Assembly: GCA_012932295.1 (NCBI GenBank)
Contig: JAAONU010000003.1
Location: 29,064,361 to 29,128,360, forward strand
Direction of reading: 5' to 3'
DNA: 64,000 nt
Source: Cyclina sinensis
Taxonomy: Eukaryota > Mollusca > Bivalvia > Venerida > Veneridae
Part shown: piece by piece, positions 25,599-38,157 of the stretch
Layout: every line of letters starts with the position of its first letter
Position numbering within the stretch: position 1 is the first letter of the stretch
Program-made: the position numbers and the translations under genes
The notes under the pieces: generated by a model
Databases searched by the model: none
The model's input: the letters and a program-made list of their open reading frames with translations, nothing else
What the model was told of the DNA's origin: nothing

Positions 25599-27742
25599 TT
25601 AAAGGTCATGTGACACGACTATAGCAACTTTGTCTATTCAAAATAATCATAATGTACTGATTAAAATGGTTTAACTGCAAAATTATGAATATATTGCTTT
25701 TGATGAGAAAAAACGTGTTTTTGATGATCGGCTGTTTCCGTTTTGACATCGGCAGTTTCCGCCGCAATTTTTGGCTGTGACGTAGATTTATCCCTACTGT
25801 ACCAGGCAGTAGTGCAGGATCACACTGCTCATAACACATCCGTTTTTAAATGAAAAAATAACACTAAACCACAAGTGCAAGAAACACGATAAAATCACAC
25901 TTATAGAAATAACATGCTTTAAATGGTAAATTAAATAAAATAATGTTATTACTTCTCGATTTTTATAAGTAAATTCAAACTTTGCGGTGGGAGAACTAGT
26001 TGTAATTTTACCTTAATAAATATTAATAAATATTCCAATTTCTTCCATGTTGTGGTTCTATATAAAACTATCTCCTCCACGTGTTACATGCTGCGTAACA
26101 CTTCCTCACTTGATGTTTACGTCATAAACAAATTCTTTTTCATTTTAGTGTGGTAAAATTGAAGTGAATTTAGGTGATCTAGTGTGTTAACATTTGTTTC
26201 ACTAAATGGAAATTCACACTACACAGTATTTTCATGTTGGGATATTGTTTGAAAAATAATAATATGACATGTCCATCAGTAGAAATGTGTGTCTGCTTAT
26301 AAATTAATATCCAATGAAATGTCAAAGATCCATAAATCACGCCTAATACTGTGGGATTTACGCAAATTAACCTGCCAAAATGGGACCCTTGTATATTCTG
26401 CATAGCTGTCAAAACAAAGCAATTAACTCTTTTATGACCCAATCAATGATAAAGTTGAGACAAATAGCAAAATTTTATGGCAAGTGATCTTACAAATTGA
26501 TTGTATTACTTTTGATCAGTCACACTTGTGAAAACATTATGTAATAGCTTGTTCCCATTAACATGTCTGAATGATTTTTAGTTAAGAAGCTTCCATGCAG
26601 ATACATATTTTAATTAGATAATTAAATGAAATGGATCTATTTATGATGAAAATAAAAATCATTCGACTTCTAAATGTGAACAAATTATAAAAAAAAAAAC
26701 AACAAAAAAACAAAAACAAAGAACAATGTGTTTGTGTTATGATTTTGACATAGTTTTTAGGGCTTCTTCATATTATTTATTCTTTGATCATTATTGTTTT
26801 GTTTTCAAAAAAGGGAGAATGAATTATTAATGAGCCAAAATAAGAGATATGCATTTATAATGAAAAAAATCTAGTCAAAGATTACTTACACGTACCTCAG
26901 GCAAAATATACAACAGACAACACATCACTGTAAGGAGAATGTTTTTTATGGAAAAAATGTCTCGATTGGTGTTAGTTAATCAAGTTTTCCAACAAACTGC
27001 ATCAGATAAAAATAAGCATGTTTAAAATCTTTTTGGATCAGTTACTTGAAAAATATCTCCTAGTCTATTTATTTTCACGGGTGTATCTTTTAATTCGAAA
27101 ACGAATGCGAATATTTTATTTCAGCATAAAACATTATACAATGTCTATAGCCTGTATAATAACATATAGAAAGAGAGACACACAATAACAAAATAAAGAG
27201 GTTTTCTGAGGAGAAAAAAGTACATGGTTATTTGGTAAACAACATGTGTAACATTAGATATAGATCATGATACGTATTTGCTCAGCAAAGTATATATATT
27301 TTGACAAATTAAAAATTCTATAACCCTGATTAAACTAGCCTCTATATAATATTGCTTATTGGCTTCGTAATACCATCGAATTTCAAACTATTTATTAAAA
27401 AAAAATCTTCAATGTATATTCATAATGTTAGCTTAACTTGTTCAATTTTGTTTTTTTTACTACATTCAGTCTAAATTTTAATTTTCAATCATAATTTTAA
27501 AGTTTTTGTTAACAATCCAGGCAGCTGTGTAAAGTGGCAAGAGATAAATGTGCGTCACTTCCGGATTCGATTGTGACAGGTGCGCGCGACCAAATGCGTA
27601 AAATATGGATTTTAATTTGCTATAAAAACATCTTTAAGATGAAAATTACCTGGGGAAATTTGTAAAACAGTCATAGTAGGATATATATTTTTCGCTCATA
27701 TGAAAATTTCGAGGTCAAAAATTCGTGTCACATGACCTTTAA
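25599..27742. mobile_element. 2.1 kb TIR element bounded by TTAA
   Basis: Left end TTAA + AGGTCATGTGACACGA (25599-25618); right end TCGTGTCACATGACCT + TTAA (27723-27742): a perfect 16-bp terminal inverted repeat between TTAA copies. Weaker inverted similarity goes further in (GTGACGTAGATTTATCCCT versus the reverse of the GTGCGTCACTTCC region). No transposase ORF. TTAA duplication is the piggyBac habit, although piggyBac ends usually start CCC. Confidence 0.72.
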
Positions 27743-27772
27743 ACATTGATCAATCTGGACAATGCTCCACCC

Positions 27773-27907
27773 CACAGGTACTTGAAACAAACTATTTTTA
27801 ATGTTCCATATAGGCTATATACTATAATAAGACTATAATAAGACTAGTCTTATTATAGTATATAGCCTATATGGAACATTAAAAATAGTTTGTTTCAAGT
27901 ACCTGTG
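27773..27907. mobile_element. 135-bp near-perfect foldback element with 8-bp target duplication
   Basis: Starts CACAGGTACTTGAAACAAAC and ends with its exact reverse complement; the arms pair over about 60 bp, broken only by one duplicated ATAATAAGACT. Both sides are flanked by CTCCACCC (27765-27772 and 27908-27915). An 8-bp duplication fits hAT-type (or P-type) transposition. Confidence 0.88.
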
Positions 27908-27915
27908 CTCCACCC

Positions 27916-29080
27916 AAATAGCTGTCATTGGTTTATCAGCAGAACATTTACTTATCATATTGTCTTAAGCATGCTTTTCTTTTGTGAAGCAATGTGTATT
28001 GCTGAGTGATGCATGGGCTAAAATTATCTTGCATCTGGAAAACCCCCAGACTGAATTCTGGTTACATCAAAAGTGAGTAAGTGGCATTTTGCCTGCATCA
28101 AAATGCAGAATTCCACATCTATTGAAAGCTCTGAACTTGAAACATATCACATTCATGATAGATTTAGAAATAGAGAAGTACTTTATGGCCAATTATATTA
28201 TGCAATTACAATATGAAAAGAGAAACAGATCATCTTGGACCAGACTAAAATGGATTTTTGTCGTCTTGAGCTGTCCTGGATTTGGGCCGTCATAACCAGA
28301 TGATGTATTTGTGTAGAAAAGGAGCTGTTTTTGAAATTCAAAATAAAATCGAGCATGAAAGGATCACTGAAAATTACAAGTGTTATTAGCTTGTACATGT
28401 ATAATTAAGCTATCAAACTGATTTTTTCCAGCAGAAGGTTGCAACTTGACTTGCATTAAAATTGCCCTTCGATGGAAACAAATTATAAGAAATGTCACAA
28501 TAAGAATGTTAAAAAGAAAACGAGGCAATTCCTGTAACTTGCAACACTTTATTACACTCCGACTTACGCTGGTAATTAATTAATAAACAGGTGTCCGAAA
28601 GAAATTCGCAAGTGGTTGTGTACTTGTGTTCTACGTCACAAATTATTGTGATAATATAAAATTCTTCCCGCTGTAGATTCTGTCACGGAAAGCATTCGTC
28701 AATGATGAAGAACTTCAAATATTCTCGCCATATTATGTTACTTCTTAAATACATCCAATAAAAATTGTTTGTCTGCCTGTCTGTCAATTCTGAAAAGGTT
28801 ACCAGTAGCTTTGTTACATTTTCCCATCATGTTTCTCATTTCATCACTGTAAGGCAACATCAGATTGAAGTATTATTTTGTTTCGCCATTATATCTCTTT
28901 AGTTTGATTAACACATTTTGTGATCTATATATTGAAATTGCAACGTTACATAAATAAATCAATAATTAAATGATAAACGGGTTGAACCACATATATCCAG
29001 ACAACATTAGAAATGATGCTTCCCCAAAATATTGTCATCACACTAAAAAATTCAAATGGAGGTGATGGGGCTTACGCAAT
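27916..29080. other. Intronic/intergenic AT-rich sequence, no gene seen
   Basis: I found no exon, repeat ends or RNA gene here; it is probably the start of the first intron of the tetraspanin gene. Confidence 0.4.
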
Positions 29081-29088
29081 ATACTTAC

Positions 29089-29250
29089 CTGTTATTCGCA
29101 AGCTACAGCGTGCGCACTTACGTTAAAAATTCCTTTTGTACGTATACGGAAGTGGACTGTGCACGGGTATATAGCCCCGTCGAGCCCCGAGACGACAGCG
29201 TGACTGTGTGTTTGGGCCGTGCCTAAGCCAAGAGACGCGACCCCACGAAT
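29089..29250 (-). other. Candidate non-coding first exon of the tetraspanin gene
   Basis: On the minus strand CAG|GTAAGTATAT at 29091-29079 is a perfect 5' splice site at the edge of a GC-richer stretch. The nearest unpaired 3' splice site on that strand is the tetraspanin 5' UTR site at 23613-23615. The right edge is a guess. Confidence 0.4.
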
Positions 29251-29595
29251 GCGAATGTGATACACCGTCGTGTAGCTGGGATGCCTGGCTTACGAATGCT
29301 GCTACTTAGGCACCTTATTTAATTACCACTCGGGAGCTAGCCCCGTCCATTCCCATGAAAACCGCTCTCAAAAAACCAGCACTGAGGTCCGTGTTCTCGT
29401 ATTGGGTTCCATAGTTGCGAGCCCTAGCCCCTCAAACCATCTGAAACGACTACACACATGCTTGAGGACATTAAAACCAGAAGAAAAAATATCACGCATT
29501 AACTGGGACTCTTCTTTCTTCCGTTCGTTCATTCGCTCCCTTTTTCGTTCGTTACCTCATTCCTTCTTTCCTGTCAGTGAAATAATTAAGTAATA
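29089..29595. promoter_or_regulatory. Possible bidirectional promoter between the tetraspanin and SESTD1-like genes
   Basis: About 500 bp, markedly richer in G+C and CpG than its surroundings, lie between the candidate minus-strand splice donor (29089) and the plus-strand ATG (29596). No TATA box. The role is inferred from position and composition. Confidence 0.4.
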
Positions 29596-32500
29596 ATGTC
29601 TAACATTAGTAAAAACTCCGCAGCATGGGTAGGTTTATCTTAAGTGCATAGTTCTTAGTGGTTCTATTATGTGTATTTATTTCTGTACTTATTAGCCTTT
29701 TCGCTGCAAATAATTATGGACGAGCATTTTGATAATCGGGATTACTGGTAAATACGATTAAGGTCTCTTAAAGTTGTTTAAATCAGGGAACTTTAAATAA
29801 ACAGGCGACAGCAGAGATTAAAGTAGTATTTATTTTTTAAGTTTGAACAGAATGGAGAAAAGGATGCACTAGCAATGGATAAGGTTAATGAAATTGTTTT
29901 GGAATCCGCAGTTGTAATTCTCAGTGGTAAATATTTTGAAATGAACCTTTTTGAAATTCTTGTCTTTAAAAAAATCACTCGATCATTCGAAATATAGCAG
30001 AAATTAAATCTTTTAAACTGTGTGAATGTGGTTTTAGTAAGATTATGTTATAGGAACCAGCGTGCTAGTTTGCTGACTTTTATCACTTGCACGACTATTT
30101 GGTGTTTTTAAAGGCGATTATTCTATTCACTAGGTGGCGCTGACAAAGATAGAACACCATTGATCACATTCCCAGTAGATTCTGCGGACATGGTAGACAT
30201 TTATCCAGCTGGAGATATTTTAAGATTGATGCAAGCTTTTGCTGACCTTTGTTCCGGTCATGTAGCAGTTGTCGCGGACCTAACAGATGATTGGACAGAG
30301 GAATGTATCGAGAAACTGGTCCATCTATTAGATGACTTACAGGTAAACTGATTTCAGATTCGGCCATTCATTTGATATCCTGTTTTTTAGTTATCTTATA
30401 ATTAAAAAAAAAATTCTCCCAGATTTAACTATTCGTTTTACCAGAGACTTAGATAACATGTAATATACGTCTCTGGTTTTACTCAACATTTTTGTCTCTC
30501 CTTTTAGCTTGCTCACTATGAACCCTACTGTTCTGCTTTCCTTCTTCCTTTATTTTTTGGCACTATTTGCGAAACATCTGCATGAATAATTTGATAAAAA
30601 ATGAATATAGAGTATATGACAATTAATATACAGTTTAGCGCTGTATATAAGAAAAAGCTTTCTTGTCTGAGAGTAAAGAATAATATCAAAAGAGTTATGC
30701 AAGTTAAAAGAACATGTCATTAATAAATTTATTTTCAGATCACACGACGTGGCTGTGTTAAGACTGTATATGTGGTGGAGCCAAGTGCAAAAACGAAGAA
30801 AATGAAGCTGTTATGTGTCAGGAACAAGAGAGAGGTTATTCGCCGTTATGATATAAAAGGGGTTAGAAATCTTGAAGAAATATACCAATACATAGAGAGG
30901 TCACAACTCACCGTAGATTACGGGGGAACAATGCAATATAATCATATAGCCTGGGTTGATTTCCAAAGGGTAAGTTTTTTTACTCAAAAAATATGCTTAT
31001 AAAAATGATAAGCCGGTTGGTATTTAAGTACATAAATAACACCTTCTTCAGCTCGTTTGCAAGAGAAAATACCCAAGTTTGAATTTACATCTTTAGAGAC
31101 TGCCCTTAAATGATACACGCGAGCCAAAAATAAGCAACGCTGTGTGGACTGCTACGCAGATGCTACATGGGGATTCTTTCGTCAATGACATGTGTACTGT
31201 ATTGGATATCCGAAACTCCTTATATTTGAAATGCAGACTGATATTTTGTATGTTATTTTAAATGGGCAGTAGGGGAGAACCAAACAATGACACAATGTGC
31301 TATATTCATGGTCGTATTAAAATAATTAAAATAATATTTCAGACGTATGTACCTGTCATTTTAGCCGCGAAAGAGGCAACAGAGAAATTGCAAACTATAA
31401 AAGAAGAGATTGCTAGGCTAAGAGGTAGAGACACTGATGACTTTGAAATTTGTCATGACAGACAGATGCAACATTATCAAAGCTTGTTATGGTGAGTATT
31501 GTGTATTAAGACAGAGGGAAGTTATGCACATTTTTATGACCCCGAAGGGTGGCATATAGTAGCCACACTGTCCGTCCGTTATTCCGTCTGTCCGCCCGAT
31601 CTTGTGTGCGCAACTCCTCCTATAGTATAATAATGCTCCGGCTCTTGTGATATAATTATTTTAGCGGAGTTAGTGCCCTTTGTTGAATTTTACTTAATAT
31701 TTCTTCTGTGCACAACTTCTCCTACATTCACCAAACTTTCACACAATGATTATTATCAAGTGCCGCAGCGCATATATACTCGTCTTCTGCGATTCGATTA
31801 TTTATGGCACAGTTATTCCCATTGTTAAATTTTACTTAATATTACTTCTGTGCACAACTTTTCATACATTACTCATATGGTGTTCACCAAACTTTCACAG
31901 AATGGTCATTATATCAAGTGCCACAGTGCATATTATCAGTGCATATTATCAGGCTTTTGCGATTTGATTATTTTAGGCATAGTTATTCCCCTTTGTTAAA
32001 TTTTACTTAATATTGCTTCTGTGCAGAACTCTTTCATTTCCCATTTCCCAAGCAATTTTCGCCAATCTTTAATAGAATGATCATTAATATCAAGTGCCTC
32101 AGCGCATATACTCAGGCTTATATCATGTATTCTGGAAACATATCTCGTTCTAGTCAACACAAGATTCGAGACACTATCGCAAACTGCCAAGATGCCATAG
32201 AAAAACTGGAGCACCCTGAATGCGACCCTAATCTAATTCAAACACACTCTGCAGTACTTGAGGACACATTGAATCAACTCAAAGCTGTTCATCAAAGTCT
32301 AACCACAGACCTGTCGGATATAGATGCAATAATGAATAGAACAGATGGTGAACATGCTGTGTTTCTGAAGCTCAAAGAATGTAGCGATAATACAAAGGAA
32401 GTAAGTCAACAACATGGCTTTTTACGTCAACATTTAAAAACACGTATAACGCTGTTTGTAAGGCCACAAAAATGTAGTAATCAAAACATAGGAATTTCAT

Positions 32501-34181
32501 TTATGTCAGTCATATGTCGCTGAAATGCCTTTATCTCCTCGCTTACAACCTTTCACTTCATCATGAAGAGTTTGTCTCGTATTGTGTGACACTTCATGGT
32601 GTTCACGTAAATCCTGTCAGACTGCACCTTACTGGCTATAACATATGTGTATAAAATTCTGCTTGGTATAAAACATGTAGCTCTGTTAATTTTTCGATTC
32701 ATTTTAATGTCAGTGTATCTTTAATTCAAGGTGGAAGAAACTATTGACCTAATGATGCAGCAAGTACAAAATCTTCCACTGGTTGGAACTAACGCAGAAG
32801 AGGTGCAGAGATACAGGAATAACTTCACTGAGTCGATACTTCTTCCATCACAAGTATACTAAGAGTAATATTTCCTGTTACATCCATGTTTATAGTTTCT
32901 TCAAATACTTACAATAAATCGTAGGAATAATGAAAATCATTATAAATCTTTTAGAAAAAAAAATGATCTTGTTAAATCATGTCCGAGTTCAACTGACTGG
33001 TTCTATGTCATTACAGGACATTGTATCATGTGCTACTTCTATTCTTCAAGACCTCGACTGTGGAAAAGATATCTCCCAGAATTCCTATACACTTGCTTTA
33101 GAAATAGCCAAGAGGATCACAGACAGCCTTGAACCTTTCACGCAGCATCTCAACGAATTTAATGAAGTTTATATCAGAATACATTTATTCCATGTGTTGT
33201 GTGATAAGGTACAGTAATTGCTAACCATTATAACATATTTTTATTGTTTTGATGGCCACGTTTTAACGTCGCTGTTCCTTGTTTTTGTTTTTTTCTTTGC
33301 TTTGCTTCTATTTAGAGATTTTTTATTGACCACATAACTCAAACTTAAATCTAAAACAGAAACATTCTTGTTACAACTAATATTTTCCTTAAACCAACTG
33401 CTAGACTTGATGCATATGTGTTGGTTAGTCTTGTTGTTCAGAGTGTTTTTAAAGTTGAAAAAAAATGTTGTATTCTAAACTGAATATCTTCACAATGGGG
33501 TTGAAATTCTAGTATCGTAGAAATCATGAGTGTAACATGTTCAGACAAGAACCAGTTCTATAGAACCCAACCAAATGTTGGTATGCAGAAAAGAATAGAC
33601 AACGGATACATCGGACAAACAGAGTATAGTGCCTAAAATACTCAGAAACATTAATCTTTAGATGCACAACTGAAAAAATATTTTCTTAACTTTTATAAAT
33701 GTACTTTGCTAATACTTGTTTTTATTTATTATGTTAGAAGATAACTCAGATATGAATATTTGAACTTTAGACTGAGCGATGGAAAGAAAAGGCAACACAT
33801 TTCCTTAAAACAGGTTTATGTTACAAGAGCTATGCACAGTCAACAGAAAAGTTACAGGCAAAGTCAGACAGAACGTGCTATGTACATATATGTCCTGAAG
33901 TAAATTGCACGAGAAAAGGAAAACAAACTAGTGAGCTATCTATCAATTTAGACCATCTTAAACATCATAAAGAGGTGTCACGGATCTGTAGAATAGCTGC
34001 TCCTGGTAACTGGGAGACACTCCTTCAAAGGTTTTACAAGAAGCATCCTCCACCAAAGAAGAAACATATTAAACTGCTAAATAAGTTTGTTCCCAAATGT
34101 ATAAGCGAGAAACAAAGACACAAAGCTGAGGTTCTAGCTGAAAGGTATGATTTTTCCGCAGTACTTTCTCTTAAGACTTAA
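29596..34181 (+). CDS. SEC14 (CRAL-TRIO) and spectrin-like helical protein, SESTD1-like
   Basis: Exons: 29596-29628 (ATG, in-frame stop just upstream), 29842-29926, 30134-30342, 30739-30969, 31343-31491, 32154-32400, 32731-32853, 33017-33208, 33771-34181 (TAA); 559 residues. Residues about 25-186 form a CRAL-TRIO domain: VVILSGGADKDRTPLITFP opens it, and QLTVDYGGTMQYNHIAW is the classic end block, as in SESTD1, Trio and Kalirin. Residues about 190-430 are helical, spectrin-like (QTIKEEIARLRG; AIEKLEHPE; TLNQLKAVHQSLTTDLSDI). The tail is basic with a Cys/His-containing part. SESTD1 binds phospholipids and channels; here that role is inferred. Exon 2 could start 9 bp later, and exon 6 at 32115 instead of 32154. 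The last exon may instead splice at 34144 to 34584-34716 (TGA), adding 44 non-conserved residues; AATAAA at 34448 favours the shorter form. Confidence 0.85.
31531..32117 (+). mobile_element. HINE-like element, 3' end not recognisable, abutting a SESTD1-like exon
   Basis: Starts TTTTTATGACCCCGAAGGGT and GGCATATAG with a run of GTCCGTCCG-type motifs. Three core units of roughly 130-170 bp follow, each with ATCAAGTGCCxCAGxGCATAT and AAATTTTACTTAATATT. The array ends about 35 bp before the exon at 32154. Confidence 0.72.
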
Positions 34182-34447
34182 TTTTATACAAGGAACATAA
34201 AACCAGAACTCGTGCTTTCATAGTAGTTGTGTAGTAGATTCATTTACCTCATTGTGACCATTCCCTGGATCCACTAGTGTCATTCACCGAAGAAAGTACA
34301 AAAAAGTCAGTGGTGTACTGGTATTTGATGATCTCTTACTTACAGTTCTATGTGGTGACAGTCCTGAAAAAGATATATCGACAAACATACACTTGTATAA
34401 ATAAGGCAAATAAGTACGATCATTTGGACTGTTTTAGTGAAGTGAAT

Positions 34448-34453
34448 AATAAA
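34448..34453 (+). terminator. Polyadenylation signal AATAAA
   Basis: Exact AATAAA 267 bp past the TAA at 34181 of the SESTD1-like gene. Confidence 0.5.
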
Positions 34454-34719
34454 TTCCTGCATAAATAACATGTTTATGGATGTACATGTAGTTGCTTCAG
34501 ACATATGTGCTACTGTCTACTGTTACATGAATAATAATGTTCTCTTAATATTTTACAATTAACTTGTACATATTTTGTTTCAGAGTTCTCTTCATACTAC
34601 AGATGTTGACGTGCACAGTATTTAAAGTTGATGACATTCTTTTAATACAAACATGGTCATGTCAGAACATTGTCAAGAATCAAAGTACTCAAAGTGCCGA
34701 TGTGTCTCTTGTGTGATAT

Positions 34720-35877
34720 AGCAACTAAAATTGAAACCGGAATTATGAATTTCTTCGTCTAGTGAGAAATAGCAGGCATACTAAATACCACTCTACAAGC
34801 ACATCAGTCATAATTAGGGGGGTCCTGGGTGTAGCCAGGGATGTAACACGTGTCACCGATGATAAATGTTTTACCCGGACCATTTTAACGTTTTGTCATT
34901 TATCTATTTTTCAAATTTCGCAGTGTATACCTGTCCAATATTTATTCCAACAAACATGTTCGTTTAGCAAACATAGTCTTTGGCTTCTGAAAATGTCTTC
35001 ACTAGAGAAACAGTTAAGTTTGTTTGGTCTGTATGTCTCTTTTGACTTCTCCCAAGACTGAATTCGAAAATGTAGCAGGAATCAGGTCTGAAATACAGTT
35101 CAGATAATTCATAAGTTGTGTTCTTTCTCTAACAATTTCAATACTCAAGCTGACTATACTGGAAGGCATAAGATTGTTGAAAAGTAGTGCTAATTTGTAC
35201 ATTTCAGAATTTAGCCTCTTTTCTTTTGGAGGGGGTGGGGGTGTACATAATCATCAGAATTTAGCTGTTTCTTGCTCACAAATGTCTTTTTTCTTCTAAT
35301 TTTATATCAGAATTTCTTTTAAAACAATTTTTTTGATAGAAAATGCACGGATATTACATTATAATAAAAGTTGACATATTTGCCTTGATTTGTCTGTTTA
35401 TGTCCAGCACTTGGTAGTAATTGTGACCTTATTTACGTAAAGAAAAATGACCATTTTAACAGGTGTAAATGCCTTTAAACTTTTAATGAGACAGACACTA
35501 CATTGTATGCAAAGGCTACTAGCGAATCTCAGAATTATCTGTCTTCTTTATAAGATGATATCTATACATGTGAAGAAAGTGGACCTAATAAGAACTGGTA
35601 CAAAAGTTTAAAATGAGGCGTCCTCGAATAACAGAACGGTAGATAAAAAGGCAAACATTGTGGCCAGAATTATAGTCGCCAGTAATTCTAGACATAGTGA
35701 AAATAAACCATCTGACATGAAATGCACCTTACTCACTACAAGCTTTGAATACGAAAGATACTCAGCTAGTGACATTATATTATGTTGTTTCCGTTACACA
35801 CTAATTTTCTCAATAATTTAGATAATTTCATTTAATACCACCTTGAAACTGGAAACATGCCACAGATGTCTGCTAAG
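34720..35877. other. Intergenic, no gene seen
   Basis: AT-rich, with a short G-rich patch at about 35229-35246. No exon, RNA gene or repeat ends recognised. Confidence 0.4.
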
Positions 35878-36138
35878 TTTTTATTGCCCCGAAGGGTGGC
35901 ATATAGTTTTTGAACAGTCCGTACGTCCGTCATTCCGACCGAAAACTTTAACATTGGCCTTAACTTCCGTATTATTAAGTGGATTTACTTCATACTTGGA
36001 CAAAATTCCCGTTTGGACAAGACCTTTCCATTGTCGACCTATATTTATTTGACCTTGACCCCTGAATGACTGAGCCTCAGCTCAAAGGTCAAAGCACCAC
36101 TTCGGGAGCATTGTCATCTTACAGTGACAGTTCTTGTT
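35878..36138 (+). mobile_element. Short complete HINE-like element (~260 bp)
   Basis: Starts TTTTTATTGCCCCGAAGGGT followed by GGCATATAG, and has one core unit with TTGACCTTGACCCCTGA. It then has the subterminal CTTCGGGAGCA, which is the inverted TGCCCCGAAG, a TGTCA...TGACA stem (loop TCTTACAG) and the terminal GTTCTTGTT. It is the minimal copy of this architecture in the window. Confidence 0.82.
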
Positions 36139-36139
36139 T

Positions 36140-38150
36140 GTCTATGATACATGAAGATGACTGGCTCTGAACCTCTCTGTGGTCATTCCGTTATCGTCGT
36201 ATATTGCATCAATTGCAGTTTAGTTTCAGAATTGCATCTTTATTGATTTAACACCTGGATACTTCCGTTTTTTAGCCAACGATTAAGACAGGTTTAGGAT
36301 CATTATCAGCTATGAAATGTATTAAAATAGTGTTAGACACGGCCAAGCAAACCACCGTCATAAGCAAGCCTCTTGCTGTGGAAAGCATACCATTAAAACC
36401 ATAGGCATTTTTCTTTTAAAAGGCGTAATTCTTGCACTTTTCAAACTTTTCTTTCTCTTGGCGTCATTGTAAATTCCCATTAACAATTACAAATAATCAC
36501 TAAGCATGTTTTTGCACGCATGTATGGAGCCCAAAATGAATAATATATACAACAGTTTTAGAAGGGTCTGTTGTTACGACGCAGAGCTTCCCACTTAATA
36601 CACTGATATTCAGTGAACTTTGGTTCACCATCCGCCAATTTCTGAGTTTAAGATCCTACTATGTTCAAAGTTTATTATTAAGATTTTTCGACACTTGCTG
36701 TGTTTGGATACGGATAATTTCGACTGGAGCAAATGCCGCAACTGTACATTTTAACATCAGCTGATCAGCGAGCAGGAAAGTACACCTTATCTATACAACA
36801 ACAACAAAAATCACGCCTTGTTTCTACCCAGTCCCTGAACACAATGTTTTGGCACCGAAGAAGTTATTATCAAATCACTCCTTCGTTTATTTGTTTATCT
36901 GTAGGATATTTTATACGGAGCTACGGAGCTTAATTACCAGCTAGAGTAGGGTAGAGAGCAAGGTGTGCAAATCATTACATTATAAAAAGGAACTTATTTC
37001 ATCGTTGCTATACGAATCAACGATCACAAGGGCACAAAATGAGGCTCGAGCAGGTAAGAAGCAGTGTCTCAGAGGAAATGAAACAAAGGTGATAAAATAT
37101 CCGTTACAGTTGTTTTTGTCATTCCAACATTGAGAGAAGTATCCTATATATACAGTCCTTTCTGCACATGTAAGAATTCTCAAAGTCCCTCCTCCCAACC
37201 TCTTCACCACTCTTTCCATCCTCCTCTTTATTTTTGAAACGTAGAGAGATCGTTTAACTTCTGCCTTATTTTATTAATAGAACTGTTGGTAAAACATAGT
37301 ACAAAATGACTAAATACAGTTCAAACTCCAGTATATATGTCCAACAAAACCGTGCCTTTTTCACAGAAGCGTTGTAAACTATTATTAGGGTGGTAAAATT
37401 TAATATGATTCCGTTCCCCATAAAGAACGTCACCTTACCCGTACCTCGCATTATTAAGGGGAAAGATTAAGGGGGAATCACTCGTCTATATACATCGAAC
37501 CCGTTTATAGCGTTGACTTCCCTTTGTACAGACTTTTTGCTTTTCGTACTTGAACATGTTTTTTGGTTTATTTTATAAGCCTCCATCATAATTTTGTAAG
37601 CAAAAAACCCCGCTAATTTCTGTAAAAACAAGACTACGCTGCAAACATTTCTAATAAATGTATATGAATCAACTGATATGCTGTTTAAACCATACATGTA
37701 TAAGATTTAAAAAATGATATGGGTCATATATATAGATCTTCTGGTCTAGAAATAAATCTTGAAATCTTGTATTCAATAAGTATTATAATTATAAGATTTA
37801 TAAGAACTATAAAGAATTCTCGCCTTTAAAGGGCGCTTTCGGAGAAGTAAGCCAAAATCCATGAAATAAGGCATGCATGTTTTATTTCTACTCTCGTCCT
37901 AACTTTGTATCAAGGCGCAAGCCTTTACTGTCTCATACTGGGTGGTTAGCAAGGTCGCTTTATTTTGATACATCCGAAAAAGAGCACCATTTCTTTTTTC
38001 TATTTTAAAAATAGCTTCCTCCATTTACTATCCAATTCTATTTTCAAAATAATTATGTCGCAGAACATCAAGAATAATGAACTAGAGGGATATTCTAACA
38101 GCTTGCTATCGGTATAAGATTTCAGGCCAATCACAGGCTTGGCTTATTAT
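36140..38150. other. Intergenic, no gene seen
   Basis: I read both strands and found no convincing exon chain; short open frames here lack splice context or family motifs. Confidence 0.4.
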
Positions 38151-38157
38151 TAAGGAT

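Noticed and set aside
29081..29091. ATACTTACCTG, identical to the 5' end of U1 snRNA
   Set aside because: The sequence after it does not match U1 or fold like it; better explained as a perfect splice donor on the minus strand.
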